Counted from the stretch's first letter, positions 33,283 through 46,428 are shown. The stretch is 64,000 bases of DNA from Microvelia longipes (GCA_018340805.1 JACMZG010001870.1:20477500-20541499); one strand, 5' to 3'. Program-made: numbers and translations. The notes: generated by a model not told the origin, from the letters alone.

Positions 33283-34014
33283 CAGGGTCCCATTTCACAA
33301 AAGTATAAGTCTTGTATACTACAAATAAAAAGATACAAGTTTACTAATAATTGTATGAAATTTACAAGTGCAGATTAGTAATTACTAGCAGTTTTTGTAC
33401 AATTTTATTAAAAAAACACTAGTAGGTTAAAGTTTTATCTTGGATTTCCTAGGAAACAAGCATATTTGTGTCAAACTCCAATAAAATTTGATTTCCCCCC
33501 ACACAAATCTTTCAAACTATTGTACAAAATCAACTTGTAACTACTAGTGTCAAAATTAAGCGTTTCGCGAATATCATTACAATTTATTGTAACCTACAAG
33601 AGTTTTTTGTAAACATCGTATCAAAATATTATTAAACCACAGTTTCATTTATATGAGTAAATTATTTTGAATGCAATTATTTCTAAAATACAAGAAATAA
33701 TATTTATAATAACGTTTGAAAAAATCATATTAAGCACTAGATTACTAATAAACTAAAAGTTGGTGATAAAAACTAACTAAGTTTTATATTAATAAAATGA
33801 ACTTGTAACTCAGTCTACTTAGGTTCGGACTTGGGTTGAAATTTTACAGGTGAATTTTACAAGTAATTCTAATAAAAAAGAAAAAGCTGTTTATTAAATA
33901 AAATAGCAAAATGTACAAGTGTATCCTTGGTATCACTTGTAAATTTGTCATTACAAGTTGTTTTTTACAATTTTTATAACTACTAGACTTGTACTTTTGT
34001 GAAACATGCCCCAG
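33283..34014. mobile_element. 732 bp TIR element with GTCTC target duplication
   Basis: The left end CAGGGTCCCATTTCACAAAA (33283) is matched by the inverse of the right end, CTGGGGCATGTTTCACAAAA (ending 34014), and continues as AGTAYAAGTCT. GTCTC flanks both sides (33278-33282 and 34015-34019). The CAG(G)G termini resemble hAT elements, but those usually duplicate 8 bp. No transposase is encoded, so it is non-autonomous. Confidence 0.75.
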
Positions 34015-34019
34015 GTCTC

Positions 34020-35094
34020 TTGAGGATCTTGATATTACATAATTTTCATTCAACATTTCGTTTCGTAAAATGTTTAACCTGTAACCATATTGTTGCTTGT
34101 AAAACAGATTTTTTTCAAAGCTACTTTTGAGTTTTTTACAATAAGTTAGGCCTATCCTAAAGGCTTTTCCTTGAGTCTTCAATAGATATTAACAAAACAG
34201 GAGAGAAAATAAGTTTTTCCTTACTCAAATTAGGGTTTCTCTGACAGAAAAACTTAATTTGATTAGAGGGAGTCAACCATGGTTTTTGCAACTGAACCAA
34301 AGCCTAGGAGCAAGTCAAAATAAACCAAGAGTTGAAATTTACCCTTCATGACATGCATTAAATATCACCTATGACCTCTATTTAAATCATACCACTATTG
34401 ATTTTACAAAAAATAATAAACAAGTCATAATTCAAAGGACTACAACCTTTCCCTCAGATTTGCCCTGCTTGATCTTGACTGAAATCCGGCAACCCTATTA
34501 TAAACCTTCATACAATTAAAAATGTTTTTGAAATCAAATTGTACATTTTAATGTTTAGTTTTTTGTTTTTCTCTTACTAAGATGTGTTTATTCATGTTAA
34601 TTATGCTGATTAATTTTACCTTGTGATGTTGTATATCATAGAATAAATTTATTTATTTATAGGAACTTATGGTGCAGGAAAAGATGGTTGATGTGTGGTT
34701 GCAGGTATACACCCAGTGAGCCCTTTAAAGTATGGTGAAAAATGTTTCTAGACTTTGAAAAGTAAGTCGACTCTTGTGAGTTTAAATTCACTAATATTTT
34801 TTAATTACCATCCTATCTTTTAATCTTTAAAGCATGACATGTCTATAAAAATCATATTTTGTAAAATATTATATATTTACTAATCAAGTGACTGGTTGAC
34901 CCAGTGTTGACGTATAGATATTTCCATTTACTACAATTACATTTACTAAGCATAAAATTTAATTTGATGCTAAAATGACAAAGTTTTTATAATTTATATA
35001 GTTATCTACTACACTCCAAGGAAATAAAGTTAAGCAACTTAATTCCTAAAGTAAAACCCTAGGAAATCATAGATGCTGAGTTGCAAGGTGAAGT
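34020..35094. other. AT-rich DNA without recognised genes
   Basis: No exon, repeat border or RNA gene could be supported. Confidence 0.4.
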
Positions 35095-36143
35095 TGGGTC
35101 ATTCCAAGTCAAATCAACACAAAAAAAGTACATTTTTGGATTTGATGTCACCGATTTTAATATAATTTGGCTGACAGGTAGGCACCATAAAAGGAAGGAA
35201 ATATCCAGATTTTTGGCTCATTTGGTGCAGCCATATTGCCGCAGTAGGGTGGTGAATTTTCCAAAAAATGTGATTTTTCAACTTTTCTTTGACTACAAAA
35301 ATGGCTGTATCTAAAATTCTGCATATGGTGTGATTATTATTTTGATGGCGTTTAAAAGCTTAAACTTAGCCCTTTCAAATAGATTCTACATACTTTAGGA
35401 TAATGAGTCACAAGTTTTTATTAAGAGCAAATATAAAATAAAAATGCTAATATCTTAAAAAGCGCCTTTTTAAAATTTTTGAAAAAATTCCTAAAAAGAG
35501 CTTAAACTGTTAGTAAAATGTCCACTAAGTTTCATTTTGGGACCGCCATGGGATTGGACATAGTAGCGCATAACGTGTGTCAAAGAGTAAAAAAGTCACT
35601 TTTTTTGAAATTTCTATCAATAATTATGTGATAAATCTTAACTTTTTTACACTTTGACATACCTTGACACACGTTATGCGTTTCTGTGTCCAATCCCATG
35701 GCGGTCCCAAAATTAAACTTAGTGGACATTTTACTAACAGTTTAAGCTCTTTTTAGTAATTTTTTCAAAAATTTTAAAAAGGCGCTTTTTAAGATATTAG
35801 CATTTTTATTTTATATTTGCTCTTAATAAAAACTTGTGACTCATTATCCTAAAGTATGTAGAATCTATTTGAAAGGGCTAAGTTTAAGCTTTTAAACGCC
35901 ATCAAAATAATAATCACACCATATGCAGAATTTTAGATACAGCCATTTTTGTAGTCAAAGAAAAGTTGAAAAATCACATTTTTTGGAAAATTCACCTCCC
36001 TACTGCGGCAATATGGCTGCACCAAATGAGCCAAAAATCTGAGTCTTTTCTTTCTTCTATGGTGCCTACCTGTCCGCCAAATTATATTAAAATTGGAGAT
36101 ATCAAGTATTTTTTCCTGTGTTGATTTGATATGGAATGACCCA
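35095..36143. mobile_element. 1049 bp near-perfect palindrome (foldback element)
   Basis: TGGGTCATTCCA at 35095 begins an arm of about 505 bases that is matched by its inverse ending at 36143. The centre lies near 35620, with a spacer of about 40 bases (35600-35640). Identity of the arms appears above 90%. For example, GGACCGCCATGGGATTGGAC (35540) faces GTCCAATCCCATGGCGGTCC (35689). No transposase is encoded. If transcribed it would fold into a very long hairpin. Confidence 0.85.
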
Positions 36144-38167
36144 GTTGAGAGACTTATATGTTGGTTCCATCTTATCTGAGGTAACCATTATTTGATTTTT
36201 GAGACCAAGCCGAGGCAATGATTATTGACAACACAATTTTGTCATTTTACTCTCGTGGTGATTACAAGATTTTACTTTTAGAAGTAAAAAACAAAACATC
36301 AATGTATATCATAGAAAAACTTAATTTTAAATAAATGAAACATATAAAATTATTATTAATACTTCTTATCTAGTCAGAGGCGGACTGGCCAGTGAGGACG
36401 GGGGCGGCAGCCTCCTTGAGTCCCTGAGCCATAATTAAGTCAAAGAAAAAAACAACTAAAATTAAAAAAAATAATGATAAAGCTGCATAAAAGGACTCTA
36501 GACATTTGTTTTTAAAGTAATTAAAAATACATTCTAAATTTTAGATCTATAAAGTACTTAAAATATTATCAATTTGCTCTACCTAATTCTAGGTTCTTTG
36601 GGGCCCCTATTTTTATACCTGCACCAGAGGGTTTAATGATGTCTGGGCTTGACCCAATCCAGGGGTTCAATTTATGAAAACTGACATTAACTGTCTCAAT
36701 AATTAAAAAAAAGGATCCCACGAGAGGACCTAGGACTACAATTAGTGGTTCCAAAGGCTAATCTGTTATTCCTTCTCCTCATATCATACAATTCAGGTGT
36801 TCATGGAGGTAGTTTTGGCAAGGTATAGTTTCTGACTATATTGTAACCTTACCGTTTCATTCATTCATTTCTTTTGTATACTCCTGGATCTATGGAGGTA
36901 TGTAAAACTGCTGCAATTATGACAGCTGCTATAATCTGTCATGATTAATCTCCACGAACACTTGAATTGTATGATATCTAGAAATATAGCAAAACAAAAG
37001 TTATGCAAATCATACTACTGGCACACCACCAAGAAGAAGCTGATGATTGCATCTCAATTTAAATAAGGCCCACCTAGCAACTTTACTTTGAAACGCCAAT
37101 GAATGTCTCTAACCAAAAGAGGAATGACTTGGGGGGAAAGTTGATTTATCTACTTTCTTGGACCCAAGTCTTAGGAGGGAGTTTTTTTTTTACCACACAA
37201 GAAGTTTTTAGTAAGATTATGCTTACTTGACATCAACATTAAGCAAATGTGTTAAAACTGAATTTAATTATTTTTTAAAAAATATCATTTTAAAACTGCG
37301 TGACCAGGAAAAACAAAATTAGGAATGAGTAAGAAAACTAAGCAAACTTTCTGCTATTCTGCAGAAATAGCAGAATTGACTTAGATGTTGTGTGACTTTA
37401 AGTTGAGTTATTAACTTATTTATACATTTAACTATTTGTATACTTGGCTATTTAATATTTAACTATTTAGATATTTATGTATTTTACTAATAATTGTAAT
37501 TTAACTATTATTTGAAAGTAACTGTTTCTTAACTTATTGAATTATTATTATTTTAACTTACTTGTTGTAAATTTAACTTACTTCAAGATTTTGGCTATTT
37601 TTAATTATCATTATTTTTAAGTGACTATTTATTAACTTATTTAACTTACTACTTACTTAATTAACTTACCAGATTTAACTAAAAAATTAAAATGACGTAA
37701 TTTACATGAATATATTATTTAACTATTTATATTTATTTAAATTAATAGTTAAAGTTAAGACAATAATTGATTAAAATCAGAAACTAATATTATTAGATCT
37801 TCCAAAAAATATAGTTTAAAATTGTTAGCTATTGTCTGTGATAGATTAATGAAATTGACATTATGTTCTTCCATAATTTTCCTACATGTGTCTGTCTCTG
37901 CTAATGATATGTCCTTTGTCCTGAATTTCTAGCCCGTTTCACTGGTTACGATATGGATTGGGTAATATGCGCAACCATATTGCCAACAGCCTACCTTGCA
38001 CTTAAATCTATTGTAAAGCCCATGTCCAGATAGAATTCCATTTAGAGTGGTAGTTCCTAGTTTACTGGTAATTTGTGTTTCTTCTTTACCATGCTTTCTT
38101 ACTTTCAATTCTGATATAGTAGGGACTTCTAGTTTGGATCCAGCAAGTATATATATATATATATACA
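36144..38167. other. AT-rich DNA with a possible repeat at 36370-36780
   Basis: 36370-36780 begins GGCGGACTGGCCAG and later has GGGGCCCCTATTTTTATACC, phrases typical of dispersed repeats, but no borders were fixed. 37390-37760 is simple TTAACTTATTTAACTATT-like sequence. An (AT)n tract at 38148-38167 runs into the gap. Confidence 0.45.
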
Positions 38168-39087
38168 NNNNNNNNNNNNNNNNNNNNNNNNNNNNNNNNN
38201 NNNNNNNNNNNNNNNNNNNNNNNNNNNNNNNNNNNNNNNNNNNNNNNNNNNNNNNNNNNNNNNNNNNNNNNNNNNNNNNNNNNNNNNNNNNNNNNNNNNN
38301 NNNNNNNNNNNNNNNNNNNNNNNNNNNNNNNNNNNNNNNNNNNNNNNNNNNNNNNNNNNNNNNNNNNNNNNNNNNNNNNNNNNNNNNNNNNNNNNNNNNN
38401 NNNNNNNNNNNNNNNNNNNNNNNNNNNNNNNNNNNNNNNNNNNNNNNNNNNNNNNNNNNNNNNNNNNNNNNNNNNNNNNNNNNNNNNNNNNNNNNNNNNN
38501 NNNNNNNNNNNNNNNNNNNNNNNNNNNNNNNNNNNNNNNNNNNNNNNNNNNNNNNNNNNNNNNNNNNNNNNNNNNNNNNNNNNNNNNNNNNNNNNNNNNN
38601 NNNNNNNNNNNNNNNNNNNNNNNNNNNNNNNNNNNNNNNNNNNNNNNNNNNNNNNNNNNNNNNNNNNNNNNNNNNNNNNNNNNNNNNNNNNNNNNNNNNN
38701 NNNNNNNNNNNNNNNNNNNNNNNNNNNNNNNNNNNNNNNNNNNNNNNNNNNNNNNNNNNNNNNNNNNNNNNNNNNNNNNNNNNNNNNNNNNNNNNNNNNN
38801 NNNNNNNNNNNNNNNNNNNNNNNNNNNNNNNNNNNNNNNNNNNNNNNNNNNNNNNNNNNNNNNNNNNNNNNNNNNNNNNNNNNNNNNNNNNNNNNNNNNN
38901 NNNNNNNNNNNNNNNNNNNNNNNNNNNNNNNNNNNNNNNNNNNNNNNNNNNNNNNNNNNNNNNNNNNNNNNNNNNNNNNNNNNNNNNNNNNNNNNNNNNN
39001 NNNNNNNNNNNNNNNNNNNNNNNNNNNNNNNNNNNNNNNNNNNNNNNNNNNNNNNNNNNNNNNNNNNNNNNNNNNNNNNNNNNNNNN
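38168..39087. other. Assembly gap (920 N)
   Basis: Run of 920 N. It hides the 3' end of the minus-strand LINE that starts just right of it. Confidence 1.
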
Positions 39088-39202
39088 AAATAAAGATTTT
39101 ATTTAACATAAAAAATTATCTTCCGGTTAATTTACAAATTTATAACGTACAATAATATAATTTTTAAAAATGATCTAATGTTAAGCAAATATAGTTCTTT
39201 TG

Positions 39203-42200
39203 TCATCCCTTAGTAACAGTAGTAGTAACAAGGGTGGGGAGGCATAAGCCAGGCAAAACAAGCCACGTCGGGCTCTTTTTGCCAACCCCGTACCAGACCA
39301 GCCACCCTGGACTACAGAGCCTCAAATCGGCTGGGGAATCTCCCAGATCTTTTGGCAAAGATAGAGACATCCCCCACCGAAGGGTCCTAAGATCTTCCTC
39401 ATGGAGGGTTCCCGATCCAAAGACTTGGAATCTTAACCGTCCATACGCCTCACACTCTCCTAAGTAATGGAAAGCTGAATCCTCCTCTTCCAGACACTTG
39501 GGGCAAATTGAGTTATTAGCCAAACCTAGTTTCTGAAGGTGATAATTAAAATGGTAGTGACCAGTTAAGATCCCAACCATCATACTTAATGAGTGGCGGT
39601 TAAGGCTCAGAAGCCATCTTAACTTGGCAGAGTCAGGATTTGCTATCATCATCTTAGCCTGCCGACAACCTTGAGTATTCTCCCACATTCTAACCAACTG
39701 GGTTTGCCTCACCCTCTAAGGAGGTTCTTTACAAAACCATTGGAGAGTTCGAGAGCAGGTTCTGGTCCACAAAAAGGCTCTTCGGCGCCGTGCTTAGCTG
39801 CAATATCAGCTTGCTCGTTGCCATAGATGCCTGTGTGCCCAGGGACCCAGTATAGTCTTACCTCTTTGCAAGATGCAAGTTCCTCTAATGACTTTATGCA
39901 CTCTATTACTAAGGCTGAATTTGTTTTTACCCAGCCAAAGCTTTGAGGGCTGCCTGGCTATCCGAGCAGATGCAGACAGCCTTCCCAGGGCTCCTGACCA
40001 TTTCAGGAGTGGTCGCTACCTCGAGGATGGCGTATACCTCTGCCTGAAAAACTGTGGTCATGGATCCCAAAGGGAAGCTTTTAGTCAAGTTAAGCCTTTC
40101 AATGTAGAGACCAGCCCCAGCACTTCCAGTCTCCAGTAGGGAGCCGTCAGTAAAGCAAATGATGCTGTCTGGGGGGAATTCTACATTACCCTCTTTCCAT
40201 TCTTCCCTGGTAGGAAAGGTAATGGAATATCTCCTCTTATCATTAATATCATCAATTCCTCTGCTAGAGGCAGAAGTAATTGGTAATTCCTTTATTAATA
40301 AATTTGCAATCCTTGAGTGTCCTTTAACCCCCGCTCGTGGCTCGTGCCATAGACCCGCAGAGCGTAACCTCAGGCAGGTCGCCATAGCCTGTGACTTAAT
40401 CCAACTAGCGAGGGGAGGAAGACCTAGTAAGGTCTCAAGGGCAGCAGAAGGGGCAGTCCTTAAGCAACTAGTAATCGCAAGACAGGCAAGTCTTTGGATC
40501 TTTGACAGCTTTTTAGCAGCAGATTCAAGCTCCACCCGCGGCCACCAGACAACAGATCCATAATGGATCCTTGGCCTGACTACCGCAGTATAGAGCCAGT
40601 GAACGACTTTGGGAGTAAATCCCCAGGTCCTTCCAACTGCGCGTCTAAGCTGCCAGAAAGTTGCCACTCCTTTATCAGTAACCTTTTCAATGTGGGATTT
40701 CCAGCTAAGTTTAGGATCCAAGAAAATGCCCAAGAACTTAACTCTGTCCTTCAGCTGTAGATAACTTCCGAACAGTTGGGGGGCAATGAAACCTCTTAAC
40801 TTAGTTTTCCTCGTGAACAACATTAACTCTGTCTTGGAAGGATTGATGGAGAGTCCCACTTCTCGGCACCATCCCTCCAATATAGAGGCTACCTCTTGCA
40901 TAAGCTCGCAGACAGTTTTAAGAAAGCGTCCTTTGATTAAGACAACACCGTCATCGGCATACGCTTGAACGTAAAAACCTCTGGCCGCTAGCTTCCTCAG
41001 AAGGCTGTCCATGACCAAACACCATAGCAATGGCGAAAGACAGCTGCCTTGGGGGCAGCCGCCAGTCACTTGAACCTCCGCACCTCCGTCACCAGAGGAT
41101 ACCTGTCTTTCCTCCAACAGGGAGATCACCCAGTTTGTGAGGGCCTTTGGGGACCCCCTCTCACTGAGAGCTTTGCATATAACCTTAATTCTTGCCCGAT
41201 CAAAGGCACCCTCAACATCGAAGAAGAGAGCAAGGCAAAAATCTCCGGAGTCCAGAGATTTCTCAACCCTGCTAACCAGAGAGTGGAGTGCCGATTCAGT
41301 CGACTTGTGTCGTTGAAAGGCATGCTGGTTTGGATGAAGAGGGTGCCGGGAAAGAAGTTCCTCTCGGATATAATTATCCACAATCCTTTCAAGGCCCTTG
41401 CCTATAAATGAGGTGAGGCTAATGGGTCTATATGACTTGGCCTGGGTGTAATCCGTCTTCCCAGGCTTGGGAATGAAGACCACCCTGGCTGCCTTCCCCT
41501 CAGAGGGAACCTCCCCCCATGCTACGCTAGCTCGGAATAATTTACTCAGAGAGGGGTAAATTACATCCATGCTCCGCTGAAGCACGATTGGAGGAATCCC
41601 ATCAGGGCCTGCTGCCTTAAAGGCTTGAAATTGACTGAATGACCATTTTATGATACCATCAGTGATAACCTTATCAGCCAAGTTCCAATCAGGTACACAG
41701 GAAACCTCTGGAGTGGTTTCCTTATTGACCTGACCTTCACCCGGGAAGTGAACTTTAAGGAGATGACATAAGGATTCGTGTTCTCCTTTAGTCCATGTAC
41801 CATCAGATCTCTTAAGAGATCCAAGCACTGCTCTCCTTCCTTCCTCACCAAGCAGTTTTGAAAGCCTGACAGCATCTGCCATGGAGGAAATTTCCTCACA
41901 ATGACTTTGCCAGCTGGCTCTCTTGCTTTTCCTCACCTCTTTTTTAAACTTCCTTCTTGCTCCTCTGTAACTTTCCCAGCACAAAGGATCCATGGATCGA
42001 ACAGCACGGTTTAGAGCCCTTCGCATCTTCCTCTGCAAACGAGAAAGATGGGGACTCCACCACCGTACCTTACGCACTGGTTCAGAAACTAAGGGGCTGT
42101 TTTCCTCATAAGTATTCCTCAGATTGTCAGAGAGAGCTTTGGCACCTTCCAGAAAATTCTGGCGGTCGCCATAGTCCCCAGGCATCTCCTCTGGAAGAGA

Positions 42201-42946
42201 GGACAGCTTTTCAGCAAAAGCCACCCAGTCAGTCTTCCTAGGATTGCGCTTAAGTAAGGGTTGCTCTGAATCAGCAGGCAAATCAAAAGCTATCATACGA
42301 TGATCAGAAGTTGATATGTCCATAGTGACTCTCCAATCTTTGATATTTTGAGCCAATGCTCTGGATGCAACCGTTATGTCAATGACCTCCTTCCTTCTTC
42401 GATTGACAAAGGTCGCTTCCTTGCCACGGTTTAGCAGCTCTAAGCTTGTCCCTGAAAGGTACTCAAGTAATGAGTCCCCTCTCTGGTTACAGTCAGAGCT
42501 GCCCCACACGACGTGGTGAGCATTAGCATCACATCCTATAATCATATTTAAGTTATTTTCCTCAGCATAGCCAACCACTCTACACATCTCTCCCGAAGGA
42601 GGAGGGGCGGCGGAGTCATAAGGTAAGTATAAACTCGCCACCAGAATGTTAGAGGGTTGACCATTAGCCTTACATTCCAAGATAGCTGCAGTTGCATCCC
42701 TGGATCCAAACTCCGAGAGGTGAGAAAGTTTTAGATCCTTGGTTGCTACAATGCAGCTTCTTGGAATGTCATTCCTTGCATTAGATAAAATAGTTAACCA
42801 TATCCTCCCCGACCTCTGACACTACCACGGTACACATAGGGCTCTTGAATGAGAACCACTGTAGAAGACCTCTTTGCTAAAAGGCGTACTAGTTCAGCAG
42901 TCGCCTCCTTGCTGTGGTGCAAATTAATTTGTTTAAAGTGCACCAT
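39203..42946 (-). pseudogene. LINE ORF2: endonuclease, reverse transcriptase, RNase H
   Basis: The ATG at 42946 lies inside the end of ORF1 (14-base overlap). The APE endonuclease shows LHHSKEATAELVRLLAKR and VLIQEPYVY (42900-42840), then DANAHHVVWGSSD and TSDHRM. One frameshift near 42820 separates the first 40 codons. The RT in a 917-codon frame (to 39927) has FKAAGPDGIP, YRPISLTSFIGKGLERI, LALFFDVEGAFD, GGCPQGSCLSPLLW and the active-site AYADD (near 40960). RNase H follows: CFTDGSLLETGSAGAG, FQAEVYAIL and CSDSQAALKAL. A second frameshift at about 39927 breaks the RNase H before LYWVPGHTG and NEQAD. A Cys/His tail (CPKC...H...C, about 39500-39460) ends the protein. Apart from two or three shifts the copy is complete. 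Confidence 0.85.
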
Positions 42947-44684
42947 CATGAGGTCTTTGGTCATCGGTCTGGGGAGTATCCTGCTCTGGGTTAGATTCGA
43001 TGCCGTGCTCGATCGCGTCAGTTGGAGGGACTACATGAGTCCCATACCAATTGCGCGGCCGGTGAACGGGCAGCGAGATCAACCCAAAGTATAACCTCCA
43101 TCCCGCTTCCTCTAGATGGTGTAAATCCTCTGTCCTGGCCAAATAGGAAACGTGCCAATTTCCAGGTCTTCCCTCAACAGCCCCTGAGGTCCAGTAGCGT
43201 ATACCTGGAACCGTGGATCGATTCCGATGGTATAAGCGACAGAGAGTAGCTTCAGTGTTCGGCCGCTGCACATCCCGTAGCCAGAAGGCCACTCTAAAGG
43301 GCCGAGGGGCTTCAGAACGAAGCATCACTCTAAAACCACTTCCCTCGATGGTTGGAGGCCTCCACTCATTTAGAGTCCATTCCATAGATGCTACATCCGA
43401 GGGGTGACTAGTAACCAACCTGGTTCCACAAGTCCGGCCTGTTCAAACCTTAACTCAGGTCCCTGGTGGTCAAAAGATAATTCTCCTCCCATAGCCTCTA
43501 TAGAGCTATCATCTAAGTGGCGTCTAAGTTGGTCAGCCTCAGATCTAGACAAAGGAATATTGGAGCTGTCACGTAGAACAACAATCTGAAGTGGATTGCT
43601 CCTAGTAACATCTCGGTAGGATTGCTGCCTAGAACCAGCTGGGTGCCTATCCTGTCCAGGTTGGGCAGGATTGGCTTCCTGCTGGCCCTTAGCGGCATCT
43701 GAGTTGTCAGATCCAAGAGGACAGCCTGGAGGCATTAGGCCAGATGAGCCATTGCCTCCGTCTGCTCTCCGTCACCTGGGTACTGAGGACCGTGCACTTG
43801 TTGTTGAGCACCAGCTGGTGGCTGGAGGTTGTTATCCCTACTGCCACCTGCTCGCTCTCTACCTGAAAAAGGGTTACCTGGTCGAGATCCCTGATTAGGT
43901 TTCATCATTACATCCCTCTTAAGAGGGGATACACCTCCAAAGCCAGCAGGGGGTGGTCGTTTGGCGTGGCGAGTGTTTTCAGGGGTGATAGAGGCAGAAT
44001 CCCTTTTTCTCTTGGGAGTAGTAGGTGGTGGTGGTGGAAGGGGCAAACCGTCTCTCAATAGTGATGATCTTGGAGCCTTGGGGAGAATTGGCTTAGCAGC
44101 CTCTTTCTTAGCAGTTCTAGCTGCGTCTCTGGCTCCAGGTCCTCTCGTTGTTCCCCTTGGGCCTTGGTTCTGGGTCCCTTTTTTGCTGGATGCATACCGT
44201 GCCTCCTGCAAGCTAGGGAACCCGGAACGGCCAGGATTTCTTGGGTTTGGTGGTAATGTTGCCCATGGTCCAGATGAGCCATGGCCAGACTCCCCATCAC
44301 TTTGTGGAGGATTCCCTGGGGGCATTGTATTTGCCTCCTTGGATCCTTCACTTTTGGATTGTCTCCTCATATCCCTCTCTTTCTGCCTTCTGCGCTTCCT
44401 TTGCATCTTCTTCCTTTCTTTCTCCTTCAAGAACCTGGCCCTCGCCGCCTCCCCAAGATTGCCCTTTCCATCTGACTCCTCGGAGGAGGATTCTGATGAG
44501 GAGGGATCTCGGGGTGTCGGCGAAGGAGCGGGGCTCTTGAGAGGTCCTCCTCTTCTGCTAGGGATAAATTCCCTATAGTCTCCTTCACAGCTTCTTCTTT
44601 CTCCATCTCACTAGTAGGTTGGGGCGGGACTCCCATCGACTTTTGCGCATCAGTCGACTTTTCGTTTTCATTATCGTAATCCAT
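42933..44684 (-). pseudogene. LINE ORF1 (proline/charge-rich, DUF4780-like C-terminus)
   Basis: Four consecutive frames make one protein of about 580 residues. An acidic start (44684-44427) is followed by a lysine/arginine coiled part and then a proline-rich region with PPPPPPTTPKRKR (44430-43735). Next are 43735-43391 with IVVLRDSSNIPLSRSEADQLRRHL, and 43418-42933 with RPPTIEGSGFRVML, VAFWLRD and GWRLYFGL. The last two blocks resemble the DUF4780 domain found in ORF1 of many insect LINEs, probably a nucleic-acid-binding chaperone. The breaks are at 44430 (overlap), 43735 (TAATG stop/start) and about 43410. They could be real frameshifts or assembly errors. Antisense ORFs across the proline-rich part are not genes. 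Confidence 0.75.
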
Positions 44685-45245
44685 AATGGCTGAAATTATT
44701 AGAAAAATAGTGCATATGTGTTATGTTATGGTGTGTAAGAGTAGGTGTAGAAGGATTTACTTTCAAACCCTAAACCAGATGGCTGGAATTGCTCCAACAG
44801 CTGGTCAGACCTGGCGGCCGCGTCAAAGCCCCCCCGGGGTGAGCAGCAGGTCCCAATCCAGGCGCCCACCTGGCACTGCAACTCATCCCGCGGATTTTAC
44901 ACTGACCTGTGTATCCCTTCTTCTCTTTGGGCTAATTGACCGAGGTCAAAAAGAGCTTTAGGGGCTGGGATCAGCGGCCGGGCGCTACTCCGTTGCTAAG
45001 AACGCTACCATTCCAGGTCTCGCTTATTGGTTCCTGCCTCCTTAGTTCAGGGAATCCAGCATCTCCTCCCATTGACCTTTGATAAGAGTGTATGTGTTTA
45101 TGTCAGTGTTGGATGAGGTAATTGAGCTCAGGGTGAACTTATCGAAGGTCGCTACGCTCCTCAGCTGCTCATCTCAGCTGCCCCTTGGCTGGAGTTGGAT
45201 GCAGTTTAGCCTCATGCCCAGGATGTGTCCATCCCTTAAGTAATC
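44685..45245 (-). promoter_or_regulatory. 5' UTR / promoter region of the GC-rich LINE
   Basis: GC-rich, without long ORFs. It ends where base composition drops at about 45245. Internal promoters are usual for full-length LINEs. The exact first base is not certain, because no target duplication can be checked (the other end is in the gap). Confidence 0.5.
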
Positions 45246-46428
45246 ATCATTCATTTTAGATCGGAACAATTAAAATTTGACATGAATGTCAAGTACTTTA
45301 TAGTCATCTATAAAAATAATTAACTGTCAGATCTTAAAGACATTAGGAAAAGTAATCATACATATCCGTCCAAGTTCTGTACTCTCTGGTATGTCTTCTA
45401 AATGTTGACCCAGTGATAATCACACATAAGAGAGCATAAGGTTATAATAATACTCACAGTTTACATTACATAAACTTCTGGACTTATCATAAAAAACCAT
45501 CTGAATTGATATTAAATTTTTATTTAATTAATAAATTTTCTATAATTTGATCTGTGTTACATAGAGAGTATATCAATTTAAAAGACAGGGAGATAAGTGT
45601 TACCATTGTAAAAGAATAACAAGAGTTCAATGAACAGTAAGACCATATTTTACTAAATCGTATCTAGTGTGACTTTCTAGCCATAGAAATAAAAGTTAAG
45701 GTATCCAAATTAAGTATTTAATTAATCTTATTAATTAATAATATGTCAAGCCAAAAAAATATCTTTACCTGCCTAAGAAAAAATAGGTTAAAATCATAAA
45801 ACATTTTTTAGGCAATAAGCCCTCATTGCGTTCTTAGGAATGTTAAATCCATGTTTCACCAATAACTTATTTCTCTATGACTTGTCTATTTCTTTGAAAC
45901 AAATACAGGAAAAACAACATTTTCCTGTTTAACTGTCAACTGATTTAAGCATGTGTAATACTAGCAGAAAACTTAATTCTACCAGTTTGAATGAGATATT
46001 AGACCTGAAATATTCAGGTTTAATTGAAAAACAACCAGTACTTGATCTTTTATTGAATTTAACTTATTTTAAATGATAATGTAGTAATAAAATAGCTATA
46101 CAAACCCTATGTACAAAAATATGTAAGGGGGTAATTTAGTTGGTCCAAGGTGGATTTTAAATAGTTCAAAGTGGTCCATGAGCTCCCATGGGCTAGAAAT
46201 TCCAGTTTTAGATATTGATTATTAACTTGTCACTCGCCAAAAAACAAATTTTTTGCAGCAAAAATGCCACTTTAAAGCCTAGTTACATAATCAATTATTA
46301 CAGCCACCATCTTATATTTCAGATGCCGGATCATCTTCTTACCAACCCTTGCCTCAGAAATATGCTAGATTCTCAGTTGCAGGTAATTTTTTTCATAAAA
46401 TTGTTTGCTATTAAGTTCATCTTTTAAT
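45246..46428. other. AT-rich DNA between LINE and BEL/Pao element
   Basis: No gene or repeat border recognised. Confidence 0.4.

Larger units (their letters stand above)
39088..45245 (-). mobile_element. GC-rich two-ORF LINE with RNase H (I superfamily)
   Basis: Nearly full-length, on the minus strand. It has a 5' UTR at about 45245-44685, ORF1 at 44684-42933, ORF2 at 42946-39203 and a 3' UTR running into the gap. The order endonuclease-RT-RNase H is that of the I/LOA/R1 group. It is much richer in G and C than the flanking DNA, which returns to AT-rich at 45246. Confidence 0.85.

Noticed and set aside
38047..39109. Long ORFs on both strands
   Set aside because: They consist almost entirely of N from the assembly gap.
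39234..43407. Several plus-strand ORFs of 60-134 codons
   Set aside because: All are shadows of ORF1 and ORF2 of the minus-strand LINE.
43961..44578. 205-codon plus-strand ORF
   Set aside because: Antisense of the proline-rich ORF1 of the GC-rich LINE. GC-rich sequence favours open antisense frames, and no domain is present.
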